Of a stretch of 54,183 nucleotides of DNA, positions 9,729 to 18,990 are shown piece by piece. Position 1 is the stretch's first letter, and each line of letters starts with the position of its first letter. Source of the stretch: Nitrosomonadales bacterium (GTDB lineage: Bacteria; Pseudomonadota; Gammaproteobacteria; Burkholderiales; Gallionellaceae); contig JACPVZ010000092.1 of the NCBI GenBank assembly GCA_016197305.1, positions 1 through 54,183 of the forward strand, read 5' to 3'. The notes under the pieces are model-generated. The model saw only the letters and a list, made by a program, of their open reading frames with translations, did not search any database and was not told where the DNA came from. The translations under genes and the position numbers were made by a program.

Positions 9729-12152
9729 GTGCGCATGGTTCTCTTCGCCGTATTCTTCACGCTGGGCGTGTGGCTGCTGCAACAGCAAGCCGCATTGCCG
9801 GATTTTGCCTGGATGTGGGGCTTGCCGGTGTTGGTAATTACGTTGCTCTTGGCCACAGGGAACCCATCTGTAGGAGCGAGCTTGCTCGCGAAAATGGTTC
9901 GCGGGCAAGCTCACTCCCAAAGCGTGTCATTGGCATTCAAAGCCTTTCGTTTCTTGCTGATTGCCACTTTCGCCTGTGGCGCAGGTTTTTATCACGCCGC
10001 CTGGCAGGCCGAACGACGGCTTGCCGTCAGCCTGCCGGACGAATGGCAGGGACGCGATATCGAGGTGATCGGCGTGATCGCCGAACTGCCGCGCAGCCAC
10101 CCGCAAGGCCAGCGCTTCGGTTTTACGGTAGAACAGGTGCTCACGCCGCAAGCCAACGTGCCGCCGCATCTTTATCTCAGCACCTATTTCGATACGAAAT
10201 CCGCACCGCTGGATGTGCATGCGGGCGAACGCTGGCGCTTCACGCTGCGCCTGAAGCAACCGCATGGCGTCAGCAATCCGCACGGTTTCGATTTCGAGGC
10301 CTGGGCGATGGAAAACAACATCCGCGCGGTCGGTTATGTGCACAACAAGGGCGACCATCAGCGTCTCGACAGACTGGCCGGCGGCTTGTCGTATCGCATC
10401 GAGTCGTGGCGAGAAACCGTGCGCGACAAATTCAACGTGGTGCTGCGCGGCGCGCCTTACAGCGGCGTGTTGAGCGCGCTGGCGATCGGCGACCAGAGCA
10501 GCATCCCGCAGGCGCAATGGCAGGTGTTCACGCGCACCGGAGTCAACCACCTGAGGAGCATTTCCGGCCTGCATATCACCATGCTCGCCAGCCTGGCTTA
10601 TGCGTTTGGCTACTGGCTGTGGCGGCGCAGCACCAGGCTGACGCTGAGGCTTCCGACACGCAAGGCCGCGGCGCTGCTCGCGGTGCTGGTCGCGCTCGGT
10701 TATGCGCTGCTGTCCGGGTTTGCGGTTCCGGCGCAGCGCACCGTGTACATGGTCGGTGCGGTTGCCGCCGCACTGTGGCTGAACCGGAATTTTTCGCTGG
10801 CTCAGATGCTGGCCATCGCGCTGCTCGGCGTACTGCTACCCGACCCGTGGGCGGTGCTGTCGCCGGGCTTCTGGCTGTCGTTCGGCGCGGTGGCGCTGAT
10901 CCTGTACGTCACCGCGCATCGCGTCGGACGCAGCCATTTCCTCGTCGAATATGCCAACGTGCAATGGGCGATGATGATCGGCCTGATCCCGCTGCTGTTA
11001 GGCCTGTTCCAGCAAGTATCCCTGGTGTCGCCGATCGCCAACGCGTTTGCGATTCCTCTGGTCAGCCTGGTCGTCGTGCCGCTGGCGCTGCTCGGCGCAG
11101 TGCTGCCCTGGGACATGCCGCTGTGGCTGGCTCACCTGGTCATGGAGGGGGTGATGAACCCGCTGGTCTGGCTGAACGCCTTGCCGCAGGCAGTATGGGC
11201 ACAACACGCGCCGCCGGCATGGAGCATCGTGCTGGGCATGCTGGGCGCGTTATGGATACTGCTGCCGCGCGGCTTCCCCTCACGCTGGCTGGGCCTGCTG
11301 TTGCTGCTGCCGATGTTCCTGGTCGTCCCGCCGCCACCCGCACCGGGCACATTGCGCCTGATCGTATTCGATGTGGGACAAGGTCTCGCGGTCGCGGCGC
11401 AGACCCGCGGACATGCGCTGCTGTACGACACCGGACCGGACTTCAGCGGCGAATCGGACAGCGGCAACCGCATCCTGATCCCGACGCTGCGTGCGCTCGG
11501 CATCGCACGGCTAGACGGACTGATCCTGACTCACGACGATATCGATCACACCGGTGGCGCGGCCACACTGATGCAGGCAATGCCTGTCGGCTGGGTCTCT
11601 TCTTCTCTGGCCGACGGCCATCCACTGCTACAACACGTCCCCCTGATGCAACGCTGTGTGGACGGACAATCATGGGACTGGGACGGCGTGCGCTTCGATA
11701 TATTGCACCCAACCCGCGCCAGCTATCAGCAGCAAAGCGGGAAGTCCCATGACAACGATCAGGGCTGCGTGTTGCGCATCGGCATCGGCGAACAGCACAT
11801 CCTGCTGGCGGCGGATATCGAGCAGGCATCCGAGCAACGCCTGCTGAAAGAACACGCCGCACAACTTCCCGCGGCGCTGCTGGTCGTGCCTCACCACGGC
11901 AGCAAGACCTCCTCCGGCATCGACTTCGTCGCCGCTGTGCTGCCCGACTACGCGGTGTTCACCACGGGTTACCGTAACCGCTTCGGTCACCCCAAACCCG
12001 AGATCGTGGAACGTTACGCCGACAGCGGCGCGCAACTGCTGCGTTCCGACCGGGACGGGGCGATCCTGGTCGAGATGGATGCACAGGGCCTGCAGGTGGA
12101 ACGCTACCGGCCGGCCCATCGTCGTTACTGGACGCACGCCACATACCCCTGA
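9729..12152 (+). CDS. comEC: DNA internalization-related competence protein ComEC/Rec2
   Basis: Competence domain (VNHLRSISGLHITMLASLAYAFGYWLWRRS) and metallo-beta-lactamase-like domain (FDVGQGLAVAAQTRGHALLYDTGPDF, LTHDDIDHTGG, VPHHGSKTSS). Confidence 0.95.
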   Translation: MRMVLFAVFFTLGVWLLQQQAALPDFAWMWGLPVLVITLLLATGNPSVGASLLAKMVRGQAHSQSVSLAFKAFRFLLIATFACGAGFYHAAWQAERRLAVSLPDEWQGRDIEVIGVIAELPRSHPQGQRFGFTVEQVLTPQANVPPHLYLSTYFDTKSAPLDVHAGERWRFTLRLKQPHGVSNPHGFDFEAWAMENNIRAVGYVHNKGDHQRLDRLAGGLSYRIESWRETVRDKFNVVLRGAPYSGVLSALAIGDQSSIPQAQWQVFTRTGVNHLRSISGLHITMLASLAYAFGYWLWRRSTRLTLRLPTRKAAALLAVLVALGYALLSGFAVPAQRTVYMVGAVAAALWLNRNFSLAQMLAIALLGVLLPDPWAVLSPGFWLSFGAVALILYVTAHRVGRSHFLVEYANVQWAMMIGLIPLLLGLFQQVSLVSPIANAFAIPLVSLVVVPLALLGAVLPWDMPLWLAHLVMEGVMNPLVWLNALPQAVWAQHAPPAWSIVLGMLGALWILLPRGFPSRWLGLLLLLPMFLVVPPPPAPGTLRLIVFDVGQGLAVAAQTRGHALLYDTGPDFSGESDSGNRILIPTLRALGIARLDGLILTHDDIDHTGGAATLMQAMPVGWVSSSLADGHPLLQHVPLMQRCVDGQSWDWDGVRFDILHPTRASYQQQSGKSHDNDQGCVLRIGIGEQHILLAADIEQASEQRLLKEHAAQLPAALLVVPHHGSKTSSGIDFVAAVLPDYAVFTTGYRNRFGHPKPEIVERYADSGAQLLRSDRDGAILVEMDAQGLQVERYRPAHRRYWTHATYP
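9869..9919. repeat. REP-like palindromic element inside the comEC coding sequence
   Basis: GGAGCGAGCTTGCTCGCGAA (9873-9892) pairs with TTCGCGGGCAAGCTCACTCC (9898-9917), two mismatches; same consensus style as pseudomonad REPs. Confidence 0.85.
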
Positions 12153-12257
12153 TCGTCGTGCGCACCGGCAAAACCTGAAAATATTGCCTGCATCCGCTTT
12201 ACCCAGGCACGAATGTTTTTGCTATCATCTTCAGAAATATAATCGGGGAGTCGGACG

Positions 12258-12875
12258 ATGGCCACACGCAAAACCAGCACCCTCCTTTCCGAAGAGGAAA
12301 GGATCGCGAAAATCGGCCGAGCCACCGCACGCTTGCATCGTCTGCTCAAGGAGCTCGGCCACACCAAGGGTTTGCAGCAGAGCGCCTCGACGATGCCGGA
12401 TGCCCGCGCGCGGCTGAGCTTCATCGACCAGACGATGCATGAAGCCTCGGAGAAGACCATCAGCGCGGTCGAGAGCTCGCTCCCGCTTACCGAGGCCACC
12501 CGAAAATCCTGCTCCCATCTTGCAGAACAACTCTCCAACGCTGAGGATCTGGCACACCATGAACTGGTGCAGAAGACCATCTCGCACCTCGGGGAGATCG
12601 CCGCCTCCGGCGAGTCTGTGCACCACAACCTGATGCAGATCATGGAGGCCCAGGAATTTCGCGATGTCGCCGGGCAGATGGTCAACAAGATCGTCACCGC
12701 CGCAGAAGAAATCGAAAAAATCCTGCTCGACCTCCTGCGCGAATATGTGCCGGACACCAATGACTCGCTGATCTCGAACGAAGGACTGACCGCAGGCCCG
12801 GCGCTGAAGAGTGCAAAGAACGGTGTCAGCGGCCAGGACGAGGTAGATGATCTGCTGGCATCGATGGGCTTCTAG
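12258..12875 (+). CDS. cheZ: Protein phosphatase CheZ
   Basis: AQEFRDVAGQMVNKIV active-site helix and C-terminal GQDEVDDLLASMGF (CheY-binding tail). Confidence 0.88.
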   Translation: MATRKTSTLLSEEERIAKIGRATARLHRLLKELGHTKGLQQSASTMPDARARLSFIDQTMHEASEKTISAVESSLPLTEATRKSCSHLAEQLSNAEDLAHHELVQKTISHLGEIAASGESVHHNLMQIMEAQEFRDVAGQMVNKIVTAAEEIEKILLDLLREYVPDTNDSLISNEGLTAGPALKSAKNGVSGQDEVDDLLASMGF

Positions 12876-12940
12876 CCTGCGTAATCACGCGCATCACTGC
12901 CCACGACATTGAGTGATGAACTGACCGGTCACGATCCGCT

Positions 12941-13606
12941 TTGACATTCCCGGTACTCTATTCCTTCCGCCGCTGCCCCTATGCGATGCGTGCACGCATG
13001 GCGTTGCACGCCAGCGAGACCAGCTATGAGCTGCGCGAAGTCGTGCTGCGCAACAAACCTTCATGCATGCTGGCGGCATCGCCCAAAGCCAGCGTGCCGG
13101 TGCTGCTGTTGCCGGACGGGCGCGTGATCGACGAAAGCTGGGACATCATGCAATGGGCATTGCGCCAGCACGACCCGGAAGGCTGGCTGGGCGAACATCA
13201 GCAACACATTGCCGCCTCCCAGCCGTTGATAGCCAGCAACGACAGTCATTTCAAACACTATCTGGACCGTTACAAATATGCCGACCGCTACCCGGAACAG
13301 TCGCGCAGCGATTACCGCGAGCTGGCGGAAATATTCCTGCAGCAACTGGAGCAGCGCTTGAACGCGACGCGCTATTTGCTGGGGAACACATTATCGATTG
13401 CCGATGCCGGCATCTTCCCGTTCGTCCGGCAATTTGCCGAAGTGGACAGGGAGTGGTTTGCCCAGGCGCCCTATCCGGCGCTGCACGACTGGCTGGAAAA
13501 CATTTCGGGCTCGGCCCGTTTTGCAGCCGTGATGCAGAAGCATCCACCCTGGCAACCGGACGGTGCCCCGGCCATCATCGTCAACGGAGCGATGCAGTCA
13601 TGCTGA
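12941..13606 (+). CDS. Glutathione S-transferase family protein
   Basis: LYSFRRCPYAMRARMAL, VPVLLLPDGRVIDESWDIMQWAL, LSIADAGIFPFVRQFA. Confidence 0.88.
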   Translation: MTFPVLYSFRRCPYAMRARMALHASETSYELREVVLRNKPSCMLAASPKASVPVLLLPDGRVIDESWDIMQWALRQHDPEGWLGEHQQHIAASQPLIASNDSHFKHYLDRYKYADRYPEQSRSDYRELAEIFLQQLEQRLNATRYLLGNTLSIADAGIFPFVRQFAEVDREWFAQAPYPALHDWLENISGSARFAAVMQKHPPWQPDGAPAIIVNGAMQSC

Positions 13607-13848
13607 GTCTGCTGCTCTCCACCTTGGCATTCTTCATCGCCGCCTGGTATCTCAACCGCTACCTGGATGAGCAAGGCATCGGCCAGGGCATGACGCGCGG
13701 CGCGCTGGTGTTGGTGCTGGCCTCGCTGCTGTCGTGGGGAGCCGGCGCTGCGGTGGACTGGGTGCAGGTGAAAATAGACGGCCCGCAGGCCACGCCACAG
13801 GCAGACTTGCCCGAGTTGCTGAAGGCGGTGGGCAGCGCCCGCCCCTGA
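13600..13848 (+). CDS. Small membrane hypothetical protein
   Basis: Overlaps the stop of the GST gene; two hydrophobic segments (LLLSTLAFFIAAWYL, GALVLVLASLLSWGAGAAV). Confidence 0.65.
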   Translation: MLSLLLSTLAFFIAAWYLNRYLDEQGIGQGMTRGALVLVLASLLSWGAGAAVDWVQVKIDGPQATPQADLPELLKAVGSARP

Positions 13849-13867
13849 ATTGCCGCGGGCAGGCAGG

Positions 13868-16345
13868 TCAGGAATCGAGCTTCGATATTGCGCCGGTTTT
13901 TTCCTGCTCCGGTTCCCGCTCCGGGATTTCCGGATGATAGAGCATTACGCTGTTGCGCCCCCCCTGCTTGGCGTAATACATCGCGACATCCGCATTCCTC
14001 AGCAACTGCGTCTCGTCTTTTCCGTGCTCCGGATAGACGGTGATCCCCGCGCTTGAAGAGATATTCAAGGTTTGTCCCGCCACGATGAAAGGCTGATTGA
14101 GCGCCTCGCGTATTTTTTCCGCGACCAGTATCGCATCCTGCGCCACCTCTACGAACGGCAGCAGCACCACGAACTCGTCGCCGCCGACGCGCGCGACGGT
14201 GTCGGACTCCCGAACACAATCCTGCATGCGCTGCGCCACCTCCTTCAGCAGCAGATCACCGACATGGTGACCGAGCTCGTCGTTGACCGGCTTGAATTTG
14301 TCCAGATCGATGAACATCAAAGCCAGGTGCGCCTTGTCCCGCTTGGCTATCGCGAGAGCCTGCTGCAGGCGGTCGCCGAGCAACATCCGGTTAGGCAGTC
14401 CGGTGAGCGCATCGTAGCTAGCCATGCGCTGAGCCAAGCGCTCGTTTTGCTTGCGCTCGGTGATGTCCGTGGAAATCCCGCATAGCCCGTAAATCTTCCC
14501 TGTCTCGTCGCGAATGGGGCGCTTCACCTCCCAATAGACGCGCCAATCCGGGGTGCCGGGTGCGACCTCTATTTCTTCCATCGTCGTTTCGCCGTATTCG
14601 AGTACGCGGTCATCGATAGCTTTCAGCCTGGCCACGACATCCGGAGGAAAAAATCTCGCATCGGTGCTGCCGGGCAACTCCTCCGCAGAACACTTGAACA
14701 GGCTCAGCGTGAATTTATTGGCATAAAAATACCTGCGGTCCAGGCCCTTCATGTAGATATAGGAGGGAATATCATCCAGTGCCTCGGCAAAACGATTGGC
14801 CTTCTGCAGCGCTTCAAGCAAAGCCACCTCGGCATTCTTGCGGTCGGTGATGTCGCTGAAATTCGCCAGCAGCTTGGTTCCGGCCCATGACCCCATCAGC
14901 AACAGATGGCGTACCGAACCATCCTTGCAGTGGACGGCCACTTCCATCGATTCGATCGCGGTGCGCAGCGGAAGGGAGTTCGCCACTTTCCTATCCCACT
15001 CGGCCACGGCTTTCTCCCTGTATTCCGGGTCCGGATAGGCGCGCAGATACCATTGCTCCACGGTAGGGACCTCTGCCAGCGTATAACCGAACAGCGAGAT
15101 GAACTTCGGGTTCACATATTCGATCACCCCGTCCGCATTTGCCCATGCGATTGCGACTTCTGCGGCATTCAGCACGGCCTGCAATTTGTCCTCGCTGTCG
15201 TGCAGCGCCTGCTCGCTCGCGATCAGTTCGCGGTTCATCTGCCGCGCGTAAGCCAGCGCGCGGCTGTGTCCGCTGACCAGTAGCCAAGTCAGCATCGCAA
15301 GCAACAGACCGGTGACGCCTCCCCCAGCAGCAATCAGCCTGGGTTTGTCACGGTCAACCAACGATTCCAGCGCGGGCAGCGAATGGATAACCAGCGTCCA
15401 GGTATGGCCCGCCACCTCCAGCTGCTGGGTGCTGGACATCGCAGCTGTCTTGTTTGCATGTTGAACATCCGTCAGCGAGTCATACATCAAGGCATCGGAA
15501 GAAATCGTCGATCCATCGTAGATCTCGATGTCCAGATCGGTGGCGCGTTCGCCATACATACCACGAACCAGATCGTTCATCCGGAACGGGGAGTAGACCC
15601 AGCCGATGATGCTGCCACGCCGTTCCTGCACGGTGCCTTGCGGCGTGCCATTACGGTAAACCGGCAGGTACATCAGGAAGCCCGCCTGGACGTTCTTCCC
15701 GGTCTCCTGCACCAGCTTCACCTTGCCGGAGATACTGGCCAAGCCGTTGTCGCGCGCTCGTTCCATCGCGGCGCGGCGTACCGGCTCGGAATACATATCG
15801 TAGCCGAACGCGCGCAGGTTAAGGCCTGAAAACGGCTCGAGGTAAACGATGGAAGTATAGAATTCCCGCTCGCCTTCGGGACGGATCAGATAGTCGGGAT
15901 GACCAGACTCCTTGCGCAACGCGGCGATGTGCCGGTTTTTTTCGGCGGGTGGCACGATCAGCGAAAAACCGACCCCCTGTATGCCGGGATAGTTTTCGTC
16001 CAAGCGCAGGCTGGCGATGTAGTCGTGAAACTCTTTGCGGTCCACTTTTCCGGATGCGACAAACAATCCCTGCGCACCGAGCAACACCTGCTCCTGCGCC
16101 ACAATGCGCTGCTCGGTAAGCAGAGATGCCTGACGCACTCGGAAATCGAAGTATTCCCGCAACTCCTTTGCGGCTTGTTGCCGCTCGGCACTCCACAACA
16201 GCCAGGTAATCGCAAGGCTGAATGCCAGCACCAACAAAGGCAGTGAACGGCTCGGCCGGAATTGCCTGGCCGGGAACGAGCCATCCTTGCCGGCAATCTC
16301 CTCCGTTACACTCCGGGAATCCATCGCGTCATTCAGTAATTTCAC
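13868..16345 (-). CDS. CHASE-PAS-PAS-GGDEF diguanylate cyclase
   Basis: CHASE domain region, PAS repeats, ARVGGDEFVVLLPF with upstream RESD I-site. Confidence 0.92.
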   Translation of the reverse strand: MKLLNDAMDSRSVTEEIAGKDGSFPARQFRPSRSLPLLVLAFSLAITWLLWSAERQQAAKELREYFDFRVRQASLLTEQRIVAQEQVLLGAQGLFVASGKVDRKEFHDYIASLRLDENYPGIQGVGFSLIVPPAEKNRHIAALRKESGHPDYLIRPEGEREFYTSIVYLEPFSGLNLRAFGYDMYSEPVRRAAMERARDNGLASISGKVKLVQETGKNVQAGFLMYLPVYRNGTPQGTVQERRGSIIGWVYSPFRMNDLVRGMYGERATDLDIEIYDGSTISSDALMYDSLTDVQHANKTAAMSSTQQLEVAGHTWTLVIHSLPALESLVDRDKPRLIAAGGGVTGLLLAMLTWLLVSGHSRALAYARQMNRELIASEQALHDSEDKLQAVLNAAEVAIAWANADGVIEYVNPKFISLFGYTLAEVPTVEQWYLRAYPDPEYREKAVAEWDRKVANSLPLRTAIESMEVAVHCKDGSVRHLLLMGSWAGTKLLANFSDITDRKNAEVALLEALQKANRFAEALDDIPSYIYMKGLDRRYFYANKFTLSLFKCSAEELPGSTDARFFPPDVVARLKAIDDRVLEYGETTMEEIEVAPGTPDWRVYWEVKRPIRDETGKIYGLCGISTDITERKQNERLAQRMASYDALTGLPNRMLLGDRLQQALAIAKRDKAHLALMFIDLDKFKPVNDELGHHVGDLLLKEVAQRMQDCVRESDTVARVGGDEFVVLLPFVEVAQDAILVAEKIREALNQPFIVAGQTLNISSSAGITVYPEHGKDETQLLRNADVAMYYAKQGGRNSVMLYHPEIPEREPEQEKTGAISKLDS

Positions 16346-16461
16346 GGATGCACTTACTCCCTGTTAACCGCCAAAAACGCTGTATCCCAATGCAATCCGG
16401 ATCGCCGACTACCGCCTCTTGGCATAGCCCAAGACGCTCGCCCAGTTCCTGTGCAACCCGT

Positions 16462-17094
16462 TCAGCGTTGCAACACCGTCCCTTTTTGCCAGCGTTCGGC
16501 GAGGCGCCGCGCTTCCTTCCACTCGGCAGGCGACAACTGCGCATCCAGGATATTGCGGCCTTTCAGGCCTTTGTAGTCGCCTTGGTCGGCCGACAGGCTA
16601 AACCATGCATAGGCCAGGACGCGATCCGCCGCAACGCCCTCCCCCTTCAGATACATCGTGCCGAGGTTGGATTGCGCACGCGAATGTCCCTGTGCAGCCG
16701 CTTTCTGATACCACTCCGCCGCCTTGGCGTCATCCTTGGCTACACCCTGGCCGGCAGCATACATCACGCCGAGCTGAAACTGCGCCAACACATCGCCCTG
16801 CACCGCGGCCTTCTGACACCACTCCATGGCCTTGGCGTCATCCTTGGGCATGCCCTCGCCCTTTGCGTACATCATGCCGAGAAAGAATTGCGCACGGGCA
16901 TGGCCCTGCGCTGCGGCTTTCTGGTACCACTCCGCGGCCTTGGCCTCATCTTTAGGAATCTCGTCGCCTCTCTCATACATCGCACCGAGCTGAAATTGTG
17001 CAGCCGCATCGCCCCGTGCCGCGGCATCCTCCACCTCGCCGGCCCAGATGGAACCGGACAAAGCCATCAACAAAAACAGCACCACCTTACGCAT
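16462..17094 (-). CDS. Sel1-repeat (TPR-like) secreted protein
   Basis: Signal peptide; repeated AQFxLGxMYxxGxGxxKDxAKAxEWYQKAAxQG units. Confidence 0.93.
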   Translation of the reverse strand: MRKVVLFLLMALSGSIWAGEVEDAAARGDAAAQFQLGAMYERGDEIPKDEAKAAEWYQKAAAQGHARAQFFLGMMYAKGEGMPKDDAKAMEWCQKAAVQGDVLAQFQLGVMYAAGQGVAKDDAKAAEWYQKAAAQGHSRAQSNLGTMYLKGEGVAADRVLAYAWFSLSADQGDYKGLKGRNILDAQLSPAEWKEARRLAERWQKGTVLQR

Positions 17095-17147
17095 TCATAC
17101 CCTCCATTGCTTTGTCGTTACACCCGCACCTAAACTACCGTGCGCCC

Positions 17148-17175
17148 CGTGTTTGGTCAATCGTGTTTGGTCAAT
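17148..17175. repeat. 14-bp tandem duplication (CGTGTTTGGTCAAT x2)
   Basis: cgtgtttggtcaatcgtgtttggtcaat followed by a partial third copy (cgtgt). Confidence 0.85.
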
Positions 17176-17215
17176 CGTGTGGCCTATCGTCCAGAGCCCG
17201 CGCATCGCAAGCACC

Positions 17216-17860
17216 TCAGTGAGACCACCCGGGGAACAGCTCGCGCAGCCCGTCCGCCATGAATTGCACCGCCATCGCCGCCAAGATCAACCCCATCACC
17301 CGGGTGGCGATATTGAGTCCATTGGTGCCAAGGCGCTCGCCTATCGGCTCGGCCATCCGCAGCACGCCCCAGACCAGAATAGCCACGACGAGGATGCCCA
17401 GGCTGAACACCGACTTTTCGATGAAACCGCCGATCTGATGCGCATCGACGATGGTCAGACTGATCGCACCCGGCCCGGCCAGCAACGGGATCGCCAGCGG
17501 CACGACGGAGATGTCGTTCTTCGATTCCGCCGCCTCCTGTTCCGCGAGGGTGTGACGCACCGCACTGGTTCTGGCGCCGAACATCGAAATCGCGATGATC
17601 AACACCAGCACGCCCCCGGCGATCCGGAAGGCCGGCATGCCGATGCCGAAATAGCCCAGGATGCCGTCACCGGCCCATACCGTCAGCACCAGGATCACGG
17701 CCACTGCAATCGCGGTCTTCAATGCGGTATGGCGCATCGCCTGCGGGCTGCGGTCCGCCATCAGGCTCAGATAGATCGGTATCGTGCCCAGCGGATCGAG
17801 AATCGCGAAAATACCGACCAGATACTTGATCTGTTCAGACCATACAGACAGCAGCGACAT
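17216..17860 (-). CDS. MarC family integral membrane protein
   Basis: GIFAILDPLGTIPIYLSL, VVPLAIPLLAGPGAISLTIV, RVMGLILAAMAVQFMADGL. Confidence 0.92.
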   Translation of the reverse strand: MSLLSVWSEQIKYLVGIFAILDPLGTIPIYLSLMADRSPQAMRHTALKTAIAVAVILVLTVWAGDGILGYFGIGMPAFRIAGGVLVLIIAISMFGARTSAVRHTLAEQEAAESKNDISVVPLAIPLLAGPGAISLTIVDAHQIGGFIEKSVFSLGILVVAILVWGVLRMAEPIGERLGTNGLNIATRVMGLILAAMAVQFMADGLRELFPGWSH

Positions 17861-17875
17861 CAGTGTCCTTTACGT

Positions 17876-17905
17876 ATCTGGGTTGGATACATCTGGGTTG
17901 GATAT
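17876..17905. repeat. 15-bp tandem duplication (ATCTGGGTTGGATAC/T x2)
   Basis: atctgggttggatac atctgggttggatat directly adjacent. Confidence 0.85.
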
Positions 17906-17918
17906 CCGGGATCCGGCA

Positions 17919-18302
17919 TCATTTTGCCTCGTCCACCATCTGCCTGACCTTGGCTTCGACCTCGCGCGCCACCTGCTGCAGGCTGGCATCCTGCGACAAT
18001 GCGGCAAGCATGGGTTCGGGTCGAATCAACCCCAGCCGGGTCTTGCCCTGCTCGGTATAGACCGAGATGCGGCATGGCAGTGCCATGTTCAGTCGCATGT
18101 CGGTGGACAGCACCTTGCCAGCCTGCACCGGGTTGCACACCTCGAACACCTTGCACTGCTCCTTGAAGTCGATACCCTTGCTGCGCAGCGTGTTGCCCAG
18201 ATCGTGGATGTGCAGCACGCCGAACTGGTTGCGTGGCACGGCCGCTTCCAGATCCGCCGCAGCCTGCTCGAATGACTTGTTGCTTTCCACGATGTAATAC
18301 AT
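17919..18302 (-). CDS. DUF302 domain protein
   Basis: MYYIVESNKSFEQAAADLEAAVPRNQFGVLHIHDLGNTLRSKGIDF, ALPCRISVYTEQGKTRLGLIRPEPMLA. Confidence 0.88.
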   Translation of the reverse strand: MYYIVESNKSFEQAAADLEAAVPRNQFGVLHIHDLGNTLRSKGIDFKEQCKVFEVCNPVQAGKVLSTDMRLNMALPCRISVYTEQGKTRLGLIRPEPMLAALSQDASLQQVAREVEAKVRQMVDEAK

Positions 18303-18398
18303 GAATCGATCTCCTTGCATGAGCGGATATGAACCCGCCGTATTGTCGCGGCAGCGCACGGCATTGTCCAGCTTGCCAACTGTGCTAACCTACGCCTG

Positions 18399-18854
18399 AT
18401 GAAAAATCCATTCGACCACCTTAGCACGCTTTTGCTCACCGCCTGGGTCGGCAGCCTGTGGGCCGTCGGCTATCTCGCGGTGCCGGTGCTGTTCAGCGCA
18501 CAACCCGACAGACAACTCGCCGGCATGCTGGCCGGGCGGATGTTCGCCGTCTCCGGCTATTTCGGCATGCTGTGCGCAGCCTGGCTGCTGGCACATCTGC
18601 TGTTGACCAAGGGGCGTTCCGCCCTGCGCACCGCGCCGTTCCGCATCATGGCCGCGATGCTGCTGATCGCGCTGGCGATCCAGTTCGGCATCCAGCCGGT
18701 GATGGCGGATCTCAAGCTGCAGGCGCTGCCGCTGGACGTGATGCACAGCGGCCTGGCCGGGCGGTTCAGGATGCTGCACGGCGCTTCGAGCATCGCCTAT
18801 CTGATCGAAAGCCTGCTCGGCGCCTATCTGCTCATCAAGACCGCGCGCAACTGA
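18399..18854 (+). CDS. DUF4149-like membrane protein
   Basis: Four hydrophobic segments; LLLTAWVGSLWAVGYLAVPVLF, RMLHGASSIAYLIESLLGAYLL. Confidence 0.8.
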   Translation: MKNPFDHLSTLLLTAWVGSLWAVGYLAVPVLFSAQPDRQLAGMLAGRMFAVSGYFGMLCAAWLLAHLLLTKGRSALRTAPFRIMAAMLLIALAIQFGIQPVMADLKLQALPLDVMHSGLAGRFRMLHGASSIAYLIESLLGAYLLIKTARN

Positions 18855-18910
18855 CTCTGTCGCACAAATAGAAAAATCCGCAACAGCGGGTCAACGAAAA
18901 ACCTGAACCC

Positions 18911-18943
18911 CAAAACAAAACGGAAGCCGCTTTGGCTTCCGTT
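18911..18943 (-). terminator. Rho-independent terminator downstream of pnt
   Basis: Minus strand: AACGGAAGCC-AAAGC-GGCTTCCGTT followed by TTGTTTT. Confidence 0.85.
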
Positions 18944-18990
18944 CAAACAACTTGCGCCGCATCAGTGCGGATCGCCGTGGTACACCCCCG

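Noticed and set aside
9770-11752. 660-aa alternative-frame ORF within comEC
   Set aside because: Same-strand off-frame ORF with Arg/Ala-rich translation; comEC frame carries all conserved motifs.
16462-17094. Repeated ~108-bp pattern as a DNA tandem array
   Set aside because: Explained by protein-level Sel1 repeats, not a DNA repeat array.
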